From: Crotophaga sulcirostris
Taxonomy: Eukaryota; Chordata; Aves; Cuculiformes; Crotophagidae
Assembly: GCA_013397455.1 (NCBI GenBank)
Contig: VYZB01000118.1
Span: 1,938,824 to 2,002,823, forward strand
Reading direction: 5' to 3'
DNA length: 64,000 nt
Shown here: positions 12,236-22,600 of the stretch, one piece after another
Position numbering within the stretch: the stretch's first letter is position 1
How the letters are laid out: each line of letters opens with the position of its first letter
Made by a program: the position numbers and the translations under genes
The notes under the pieces: model-generated
The model's input: only the letters and a program-made list of their open reading frames with translations
What the model was told of the DNA's origin: nothing
The model's database searches: none

Positions 12236-15200
12236 TAGAATCCTGTATTCTTCTCTGCATAGCTCCATAGTATCAAAGGGTTCAAGGTGACTTCGTTCAC
12301 TCCTGTGAAATGGAAGAAGTGGTTTCTTCCTAAAGCATGGGGCTTTCAAGAAGGCAGGTTCTAACTACAGAGAGATGCTCATAGAAAAGCTATGTACAGA
12401 GAAAAAGATGAGCCTTTCTTTAAAGGGATCTTTTGAATAGATCCCTTTATTTCAGAAGATGATTCTAAGCTGTGGATCCCATGCAAATAAGAGTGCTCAT
12501 GTTCCTCTGTTTCACATTTCCTACATTATAGTTTTTGGCAGCTTGCTTTCTACTTAGCCAGAATGTTTCTCTTGTTCTCTACTGCGAGGTAATGGCTTTC
12601 CTTGGCAGAGGATTCAGCGTAAAACTCAGACATTGGGCTCTGCACTATGGGAGAAATAATTACTGGCTCTAGGTTCCAACCATTACACAGTATAACACTG
12701 GTAATAAGAGGGTCATAAGTGCATAGCAGAACATTCCTATGAAGTTTATCTTACAGGTAGTCTGTGTCTTTGTTTTGAACCTCTTTTTCTGGCATGGTTT
12801 TTAGCTAGTTTCTTATTTTAGGATTCATGAACCAGAGTCCTACTAATAGGCAAACCTTCTGCAAATGACTTTTGGTATAGTTAAAGTACACTCTTTGTTA
12901 GTTTTTGTTGACTTAGATCCAAAATGAAAACTGATCATATTCTTCCTGCATCAATGAGTGGATTAACTGTTTGATCTACTAGTTGAAAGACAGTGGTTTC
13001 TGAAAACACTTTGTTAAGACTGCATTAGATAAATTATTTATTTCACTTGAGATTCTTCCAGGCTGTTTTAGTTTGTGGCTTAGGCTTTAGTATTGCAAGC
13101 AAAATATGTCTATTATCTACCTCAATCATGAATACATTATATAAGTGTGAAATGAACTTTTCCCCTTCACTTTGCTGATGTGAGAGGGTAGGATAGGAAA
13201 TTCTCACAGCTGGCAAACAAAGAATTACTGTAGCTGCAAAGTGGTTGGTGATTATTTCAATGAAAGAATTTAATTAGGGTTCCTAAAGAACAGGATATTG
13301 CTGACATCACTGATTGGCAAAATGAGCAAAGCAATACAGCACTTACCATTGCAATAGCTCCCTCTTAATGATGCCATTATTAGAGTTTGGCTGCCATCCT
13401 GTAATGTGTACAATAACTTGGCAGTAGAATAATGATTTGGAAATTGCAGATGTGAAAGCCAAAGGTTTACTGAAAAGAAGTCCAGATCAAGCATTTTTAG
13501 TGCCGCTCAGATTCATGGATCTGTAATAGACTGACTCTTCCTTAAAAATACTGCAATATTTAGCATAATAATAACAATAAAAAAATCACTGGGTTTTCTT
13601 AGCCTCACTTTCTCACAGGCAAGCTTTCATTCCTTTCTAGCTTTATCCCTTCCTATATTAAAAATGCTATTCTATCTTATGCTGTCCCTATAGTGAAGAT
13701 TAAACAGGTTCTCCAAGAAGTTTCACTGTTAGGTCCTGCACTGATGCTTCATTAAGGGAAAGAAGAGAGAGACTTCTCCAGGCTCCTGTTACAGGGCCCC
13801 TTATGGATATGCATTTTCAGATGTAGTGATTTACTGACCTAGAGCAGGCTCTGGTTTGCTCTAAACTGCAATGGTCTTGCTAGTAAAGCCACATCAGGGG
13901 AGTTTACTTTCTTGCTCTTACACTCTTCGTTCTTCTCTGATGCACCTGGCAGACAGACTAGTAGTGGAGAAACACAGGTGATATAACCATAAAATATGGC
14001 ACTATTTCAGACACTGATTAATTTTCAGCTGCTGAATATAGTTAGATTTCATCCTTTCTGCAGTATTTAAGCAGTTTAAAAGTGCAGTAGGATCTGATTT
14101 ATATAATGTGAAATACATCATTCTAACTTAAAGTAAGGTTAATCAGGAATTTATAAAGTAAATGTTTTCATACTGAAAAAAGAATGCCAATTTGTTAGAA
14201 TTGTGTTAGTTGGTAGGTTCCTTGCCCAGGAAGGGTTGATTTCTTCTTAAGAAAAAACTTGGAAGTTGACAAACAACATAATTTATCTTGATATGTTAAA
14301 GAATAAGTCAAAGCCAAAATGAAACTTTCAAAAATAATGCTGATCGAACCAAGACTTTTTTTGCTAATTGATTTATTGAGCTTTTAAACTCTCTGAATTT
14401 GGATAGCCAAATGCAGTCCTAAGCACTTTTATTTTCAGTTCTTTTTAACATGCTTATGGAAAGGATACAGAAGATGAAATGCAAAAGAAGATATTTAGAT
14501 GAATGGCATGGAATGAAAGAATGAAGAGGGGAAATCTAATCTACACTTAGAGCCTATAAATTCTTTCCTCTCATACTCCCTTTCTTTCTCCTGCCCAGTA
14601 GAAATGTGGGTTGGTATGTTGGAATTTGAAACAACTGCCTTTAACAGAACCATTTATAGGAGAGATTTAATTTGGGATACTGTTTTAAGAAAAATACACT
14701 TGAAAGGGAATTACATTTGATACTCATATGCAGCTAATATTAATCCAAGCAACTAGGAAGGGACAAAAGTTTTGAAAAACTTCTTATGGTATGAATATCC
14801 CAAAATAGTTTGGGTTGCACTTTACATTGAATAGATTGCAGTGATTCTTTACATTTAATTTCTATCTAATAATAAATTGCAGTGAATTCCTCAGCAACCC
14901 CTCATTGCTGAACATACAGCAATAGCCAATAACAAAGCTCTTTTTTTTTGTTCTATGTGTAGCTACTTCCAACTCCAAATTCTTTCATGTTTTCACTTGC
15001 TGAGATTATCTAGACTCTCATTACATTCTGACTTTACCCTGTCCAAGCCTGTAGCCTCTGTTTTAGAAACTGAGTAGAGATGTTCCCTTCCTTCATTTGC
15101 CTGCGTGTAACATTTCCCTGCCTGTGGCAGGTCAGCAAGGTCCTTTGGTCCCCCCGGCCCCGAATCTGAAATAAGTTACTTTCCAGGTAGTTCTCACCAG

Positions 15201-16783
15201 TATTATGGTGTACTTGTAGGTAGTTCCTGCTAAATCGGTAAAATATTAGAAGGTGTCTTTCTGACTATTTATAAATCATTTACATAACAATTAGCTATCT
15301 GTTAGCACTGTACAGTCACAGCAAAATTCATTTAATAATAAGTCATTTCCCAAACTTTATGTAAATAAACTAAGTTTTACTCACAAAAACAGGTACATAG
15401 TTTTTGCTGAGATGGAGACATAGATAGAATTTGGACCAAAGTCTGTTTAACCTCTGAACATATCTGAAATAATGACTAGAAGACTTCATGGCTTTATTTC
15501 TTTTTCCAGTGGAAGAAGAGAGTAGGATTTATATATTCCCCTAGATCTGAGACCGGTTGAATATGTTATATCCCAGGGGAAATGCAGAAGTCTGAAGGAC
15601 TGTCAGCAGTCAGATTGCTTGTTACACTGCATTGACACTGGTTATCCTGGTATTTGTATCTCCTCAGATGGGGCTTACTTGGATTTCTCTTTGTCTGGCA
15701 GCTGATTGAGAGGTCTAATCAATAGTATAACTCTCAGTTATCAAATGAGTGTAATCTTGGGAGCTGTTATGATAAGAAAGTTTCAGAAAACTTCAAAAGC
15801 TTGCTTAGCTGTCTGGTGACAGTACAATGCTTTGCCATGAACAAAGCCAGACAGCTTTCGGAGGACAAGCCCTAAGGGTTTTACTAAGACACAGCCATAT
15901 GCATTATAGTAACAACATCTGGAAATGCAGAAAGAAAGCAGAAAAGTTATCTTGAACCTAATAAGTAAATAAAGTCTGTAGTAATGTTTTAGATTTTTTT
16001 TCCTTAAGAAAAAAGGTAGGGCTTTGAATCATGAATTACCTATTGTTTTAATTTTGTAACCAGCAAAATACTTTGAGTGATCAGCACAATTAATAATTAA
16101 ATGCTTGCTTATAACAAAAGCTCTTGCCATATCAAAGCTGATTTTTTTGTGACTTCAATTATTGTTGCTTCTACCCTGAACCGCAACTATCACTTCAGTG
16201 TTGTTATATAGCAAAGCCTTGGGTTGTATCCACATACGTCACAGACATAAAAGTTGTGCAGCTGTGCTACTGGAAACAAGCATTGTCAGTCTTGTAAGCT
16301 TTAATGATAATTTAAAATAATTTGTTGCCTCCACAGGGCAAATTTTCTTAATCATTTATGGCACTCCAGTAGTCAACAGGCCAAAAACTCAGTGCTACCA
16401 TTATGAACCTCTCTTCCTGCCATCTTTAAATTCAGATCAAATCTTCAGGTGATTCCTTCTTAACTCTTCTTGTCTGCGTTCCAAGGTCCAAATCTATTTC
16501 TAAATGGTTCTCTACTGAAGAGGTATGTACTGCAGCTCTTATGATATTTGTGTGGATGGTTATTGTAAGGTATAGTGAGAATTTTTCCAAATTAGTAGAA
16601 CTATCTAAGTTATATCTGTAGCAAGATGGTTTATGTGGAGGATAAGTGATTTTTTTTAAGATGTGGTAAAGCTTAAAATAAATATTTCTTTATGATACTT
16701 TCTTTGTCATATCAGTGACTGAATGGGGAAAAGAAAATATGATATGACTATCACTTGATTTATTGAAGAACTACAGATATAAA
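12236..16783. other. AT-rich unique DNA, no gene recognised
   Basis: No exon or diagnostic repeat was recognised. The segment contains an 11-bp inverted repeat at 12,421-12,449 and a short C/G-rich spot near 15,150-15,165 (CCCCCCGGCCCC) in otherwise AT-rich sequence. Open frames are under 80 codons and have no recognisable domain. Confidence 0.6.
12421..12449. repeat. 11-bp perfect inverted repeat
   Basis: The arms TAAAGGGATCT (12,421-12,431) and AGATCCCTTTA (12,439-12,449) are exact reverse complements around a 7-base spacer. No transposon or gene context explains it. It is short enough to be chance in AT-rich DNA of this length. Confidence 0.7.
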
Positions 16784-16832
16784 NNNNNNNNNNNNNNNNN
16801 NNNNNNNNNNNNNNNNNNNNNNNNNNNNNNNN
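16784..16832. other. Assembly gap (49 N)
   Basis: This is a run of 49 undetermined bases flanked by AT-rich unique sequence. No feature is visibly cut by it. The true length of missing sequence is unknown. Confidence 1.
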
Positions 16833-17649
16833 TTTATTCAATGAGTTTTTAAAACTTGAATGAATGTGATTCTAAGAGACCATACTTTAAAAGGACATAA
16901 TAATCTCAGAACGACTTTTGTTTGCCAGAAGAAGTTCTATTCCTGGGCAGTACCTGCAGAAAAACATACCATTTTTGATAGTGATGATGCTAGATGATTT
17001 TGACTTGGAGTGCAAACACAGCAGGAGTAACAGCTGTTACGATTTATAAATGTTATTTTCTCTTTTGGACTGAACTCTAAGAAAGCCAGAAAATAGAGTT
17101 ATTTCTGTGAGCTGTCATTCCATAGCTGAGGCTTATTTGTCCCAAGGCTTCCCATGAAGTCTCCAACCTCTGCTTGGCTGGAAATGATTTATGTGCAAGG
17201 TGAATTGATCCCACCAAAGCAGAAAAGGGCAAAGAGTTTAATCATAATTTTAATGCATACAGCTTTCCAGTTATTGTCTGCTTGGTTCAAATTTTCCACT
17301 GCTGTCAACCAGCTGATATCTGGTATGAAACATACATCACTACCTCCCTTCTTCCTTGTGGGACTCCCTTTATGATCAGCCCATGGAGCTCTACCTCTGT
17401 AAGTTTGTAACTTCACCTTTCACTTAATTTAAGGCAGATGTTCAGTTAGAAACCAGATTGCTCCATCATTTAATAATGCATGTCTTTGGACTTACAGACT
17501 GATTGCAAGCACTATGGTAACCGAGAAGTTTTGAAGTAAATAAGATTGACTTGGGAAATTTTACTTGGCCGTATACATGCACAAACTTAGGTACATGATA
17601 GATTAGGAAGTGTCTCCTAAGCAAAATAGAAGGGGAGAAGAGGGAGGAA
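16833..17649. other. AT-rich unique DNA between gap and GC-rich patch
   Basis: No gene or repeat was recognised. Open frames of 73 and 75 codons lie on opposite strands over the same bases (17,154-17,416). Overlap of this kind is expected by chance, and neither frame resembles a known protein. Confidence 0.55.
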
Positions 17650-17995
17650 ACAGATGCTAGCTCAGGCGAAGCTTTCCTGGGGTTTGGTGTCTGGGTGTAG
17701 TGAAGGTCAGCAGTTTGCTGTGGACCAGGGGCCATTGGGGGCTCCCGGGGATGGCAGGGCAGAGCCTTGCAACCAGGGCACATCCCACTGGTGGGGGGGG
17801 CAGCTGAGGACTGCCACAGCACCAGCTATCTGGCACCTCCCTGGGCATGCGAGGGGCTGAGGCTGGGCCAGGACATTGTCCCACAGGTCTGGTGAGGGGA
17901 ACCAGGGTCAGAGACAGGCTTGGGGTGAGTGGGCAGGGCCCCAGGACAAGACTGGGTTGAGACCAGGCCAGGCTCACGAAGCCACAGGTCACAAG
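17650..17995. other. GC-rich, CpG-poor, plus-strand G-rich patch
   Basis: Composition changes abruptly here. Counting bases gives 159 G+C out of 240 (66%) over 17,701-17,940, in an AT-rich neighbourhood. Only four CpG dinucleotides occur between 17,650 and 17,995, so this is not a classical CpG-island promoter. The plus strand carries many G runs, including eight G at 17,793-17,800. Frames are open on both strands (for example 17,654-17,860 plus and 17,657-17,992 minus), but GC-rich DNA has few stops and the translations are low-complexity Pro/Gly/Ser/Cys. No known repeat was recognised. An old unclassified transposon, a decayed minisatellite or a retroposed fragment are the main alternatives. 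Confidence 0.7.
17793..17800 (+). repeat. G8 run within GC-rich patch
   Basis: Eight consecutive guanines lie among further G3-G4 runs (around 17,728, 17,737, 17,746 and 17,851). This clustering is compatible with a G-quadruplex in the plus strand, but that is inference from composition only. Confidence 0.75.
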
Positions 17996-19224
17996 TTACT
18001 TCTAAAGTGTATACTGTTAAGGATGCAAAATGTTTTGTACAACTTCCAGAGTCAGGGTGTACCACTCATGGAGAAGAGATAATGTCCTGGTGTCACTGAG
18101 GCCTAACTCTGGAGACAGCAAATCTACTGACACCTGATTAGAAGTTAACAAATAGAAGTAACAGATCGGAACATTTTTGTTTGCAAGGAAGATGATATAT
18201 CTAACTTTTATTATTATTATTGATCACTACTGTATAAATTTTGAGTGTTATCTACTACAGTGCAGACATCACTAAGATAACAATTGCTCAGGTATACCTC
18301 TTGTTAGTTTGTTGTCAACTGTAAATCACATTTCATGGTATCAACAACTTGATTTTTCTTTTACCTTATTGTATATAACACATCTAGAATTACCTTTAAA
18401 GAATATCTTCAAAATTTTATTTTCTCTAGTAAGAACATTTTTTTTTTTTCCTAGATATTAAGACTTGAACTGAGGTTACCATTTGATTTTTTTTTTTAGT
18501 GTTTCAGCTTTTCTTGTCATTATTCCGTATACATGTTATAAATAATCTTAAAAACTCTGAGATCATGCTGTATACTATTTGCCATGGAAATGTGTAGAAT
18601 TAAGAGAAGATTGAATGTTTTCTGTCAGTACCTAATTAATAACTTTATTTACGTCAACAGTGTGAAGCTTTTTCTTCCTGAGGGCCAATTACATAATTGC
18701 AAAAAGGTCAAGGGACCACAAATCAATATTCAAACTGTTTTTCCAGGCTCAATTTGATTGAGTAAGTTTTTGGTCATTTTCTCCCCCAGGCTGCCTTAGT
18801 TCAGATGAAAGTGTAAAGTGCCTGTCACAGTAAAGAGCAGCCCCCTCACAGGACCACAGTCCCCAGGGGACGAGTGGAAGCTTTTGAGGTCCTGCAGACA
18901 GAAAGACAGCAGTGACCCTGCCTATTTCTGCAGCTTCAGCAGACTCCTCGTTTAATGAAACATCTGATAGAAAGCTTTAAACAAGGATAGTTGCACATAC
19001 TTATTGACTCACCAGGGCTCACAGCTCTAAAATTACATGGATAGATACATCAGCTTTTACTATGGTGGTTACCATGTACTGAGGTGCATGCACACAGAGA
19101 TCAATTCTTCTTACTTATACTGTGAAACTAGTATTGGATGTGTAGATGATGTAGAATTCGGTGTAACTTCGTTGTAAGTCAAGTGCATCCTACATTTCTT
19201 AGGCTTGCTGTATGTGTGCACTGG
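17996..19224. other. Unique DNA with a second milder GC-rich patch
   Basis: Most of this interval is AT-rich, with T runs of 12 at 18,438-18,449 and 11 at 18,487-18,497. Composition rises to roughly half G+C between about 18,781 and 18,950 and then falls again. No open frame, splice-bounded exon or repeat consensus was recognised in that patch. Confidence 0.55.
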
Positions 19225-19600
19225 GCACACCTAGCAGGGTGTGGTACTATGGCCAGGGAGGACACAGGCCGACATAGGAACATTCCTGAGGGAATGCAGC
19301 CCATGGGCAGCACACAGCAGGGGAGGAACTGCAGTCTACAGAAGATCAATATCGGACATAGGAAACCCAGTCAGAGGCATGGAGGAGGAGCAGCAGAAAG
19401 AAACTGCTAGGTACATAACTTCCTACTGTGCTGTCCACTCTCTCCAAAGGGAGAGGGATGGACTGACTGTAACTTGCAGTGAAAACAAGTTGAAACAAGG
19501 AACAGGGAAATATAGATATTTGGTTTGAGACTGGAGAAGAGGTAGTGAGAAGTGTTTACTTAAATTCCTGTTTCATTGTTTACGTTCTTTTTTTCCCAAT
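19225..19600 (+). mobile_element. Degraded avian ERVL-type LTR-like repeat (tentative)
   Basis: Several short blocks occur in the order I recall from a widespread bird interspersed repeat, usually classed as an ERVL-like LTR. A GCAGCCCATGGGCAG block lies near 19,295. A GA-rich block with AGCAGCAGAAAGAAACTG follows near 19,390, then a CT-rich/GGGAGAGGGA stretch near 19,440, and GAGACTGGAGAAGAGGTAGTG then TTTCATTGTTTAC near 19,530-19,582. No paired LTR, gag-pol coding sequence or target-site duplication was seen, so at most this is a decayed solo LTR. The boundaries are estimates. The match is from memory of the family and is loose. A different old repeat is possible. Confidence 0.4.
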
Positions 19601-22600
19601 ACCTGAATCAGTAATGAGAAGTTGTTGTTAACTGGCAATGAATTAAATTAAGTAAAAAAATCCATTGTTAAGACTATTTTTCCCATGACAGGTGTTCAGA
19701 ATAAATGTGTATACCAGCTGTCCTATAGTCTAGAAGGTTTACCTAAATCCAATTCAATAATCAAAAGGGATTTGTGGCCTATTGCTGATGATAACTATGT
19801 ACCAGAAGCAAAAAAATCAAGAGATAGAATATTTTGCAGATGTACAAATGATGGTTTTGTTTGAGATTTCAGTGTGAAGCACAATAATGCCCTGCTGATT
19901 TTATGCTTTTCATGAAGGAAATACAATATGAAGCAACTTGAAAATCAGAAACTGACACAACTGTAATTTGTAAAAAATGCAAATTGTCTTTCCTTAAAAC
20001 CATCTGGTCAGAATTAATCCAGACAATAACAAATAATGCAATAGGTAAACATCAAGAAAAATTGCTATGCCCATGCAGAAATGTAAGGGACAGAAAGTAA
20101 AATCTCCTCTACAGAATGCATATGCCTATCTTTATTGGTAAGCATGTATTATCTTTGGTCTTCTGTGAGAAACTTTATAGCAGATTAAATAAATTGTGGT
20201 ATGCATGTGTTTGCATGCAGCCTTGTTTTCCATCCTAGTTTATGATGGAATATTCCAGTAAACTACTTTTCTTCCTGAAATTCTTGATAAATAAATCAGA
20301 AGATATTAAATCATCTTGAGAAACATTGTTTTGCCTTCATGTATGATGATCTGGGACAAAGGCTTTTTTTTTGAGGGGAGAAAATGTAAAAAATATTTAT
20401 CTCATTTAAGTAGTTCTAGCAAAGAGCAATTAATGGGTTATCTAATCTTGACAAACAAAACTATAATCTTTTCTAACGAATACAGTTTCTGGTTCCCTGA
20501 AAAATGATGCTACAGAGATACAACTTTTAACCTTAGTATCTATCTTTTGTCTTTTCCTTAGAACTATGACAGTTCTTTATGTATGTAAAGACTCAGAGTT
20601 CATGCTTTACTGAGTGGAAAACAACAATCTCTTCTTGCCTCTATCTCTGCTTCTGCTTTTGATAGGTTTCTTCTGTGCTGTGGAAATTCATGCAGGATTG
20701 TTAGACTGGTCAGACAGAATTTTATAACCAAAAGTAAATCTTTCATTTAATATCTATCATAATAAATCCACTATAGAATCTTGGATATTTTTCCTTTCTG
20801 TATCCATTGGATATGTGGGGCTGAACTTCAAAGTACCACCAATTATGTTTATATACAAAATATATTTAAGGGACTTATCAGTGTTTCACTTCAGGGGATT
20901 GGAGTCAAGCTGATGATTTAATCATATATCACCTTACTTAAAAATAAATAGTAACTAGTGGTGAATGTGTGCAAGAGACCATTGAAGTTAGATTACTTAA
21001 CAAAACCAAGACCTTTGGAAAAAAATATCAGAAATACAGAAGAAACTTACTTGTGTGTGATTGTGAATATAATCCCATATTAAGAGATATGTGACTATTA
21101 AGAAAAAGCACTTTTGTTCTTGGTTCATAAAGTCCTTACATAGAAAAGGAAAAGTCTACAAGCCTGGCTCTCAGAGAACTAATCCCAAGAGTAGCCTAAA
21201 TTTTGACATTTACCACAAGCTCATGTCCTAAAATCCTCTGGTTCTTGTAAAAGACATGAAGTCAGTTTGAGTTTTAGATACCTAAAACTACCATGTAAAC
21301 TTGAGACAGGCAATGTTGAGCCCTTCTTAGGAGGGAATATGGGACATTTTTTCTGTACAATTTCAAGGTGTTTGTTCCCTGGTGAATGGCCTCCTAGTTG
21401 GTGAAGGTCAGATAAGCTAAATTGAGACAGCTAGTTGAGACAAAAGATGAATTTACACCAGGTAAATTTACTTTTGATGCTCTAAAGCACGCAGTACATC
21501 TAAAAATTTTCCTCCTGTGAATGCAGCTGTCTTAGTCAAGGCTGTATTTAAATATACCCCACCTATACAGCTACTGTATATTCAGCCTAGAGCCTATCCT
21601 TAGAACTGCTTGTAAAACACAGAATAAAGGTAATGACTATTCTCAAACTTCCTTTGAGTAAAGCAGTGTGATCACATTTTTACACTATAAAATTAACTAT
21701 TTTAGCACAAAGACCATTTTCTTAGCAAGGTGATCCACTCAACTGGTAGTGCCATTTTGTGCCAACTTGTAAGAATGAATGTTACGAGTTTTTTCCATGT
21801 TAAATTGTGACTCTCATCTTATCCAGTACTTTTCAAGGATGAATTTTGTACTTTCTGGAAATTAAGTTCTGAAAGTTGTCAGGGGGAAGATGAGAGATTA
21901 CTGCCAGGAGTTATTTGGAGATTCAGAGTCAAAGTCTCTGGGGTAATTGTGCATGACGTTTCAGAACTGAGATCTGTCTCTATTAGGAAGATCTGTCTGC
22001 ACCTGAGATCTGTCAGCATTCTTATTTCAGTGGCTTTGTTGAAATTTCTTTTCTAAAATTAATCATCTGTGTTTAGGATTATGTGTGATTCCTGCTTAAA
22101 GTAGTAGTAAAGGAGAACCAGATTGTCAAAAAATTCATGAAGTGTTATTGTAATTCTTGATGATTTTTAATAATGTTTTTTACCCTATGAAAATTAAAAA
22201 TTCTTTGAGAGGAAAAGGAGATCTGTATCTGAAAAGAAAAAATAATATTTTAAAGAATTATCTTCACGTTTCACTCGAGGAATATGTCACATTTCATATA
22301 AGGTTGTATATGGTTTTGTCTACCTGGTTTCCTTGGACTTTCAAATTTAATTTTTGAAACCTACCACTTAAGAACTTCACAAGGGGTATGTGACATATGA
22401 AATTAAAAGTGAAATACAGAGTGTTACTTGACTAAGTATTTTAATTGTTAGTAATGAGGGTTGAAATACATTTTCTGGAAAAGTTTATTCAAAGTTTCCA
22501 TGGGAAACTCCTCTTTGCTAGGATATGATACAGCATCAGTCACCAAGGAAGAAACTGAAGGCCATATATTAGCTCTTTAAAAAGATTAGGTCAGGTACGT

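Noticed and set aside
17654..17992. Overlapping open frames on both strands in the GC-rich patch
   Set aside because: High GC reduces stop codons in every frame. The translations are low-complexity and differ between frames with no domain.
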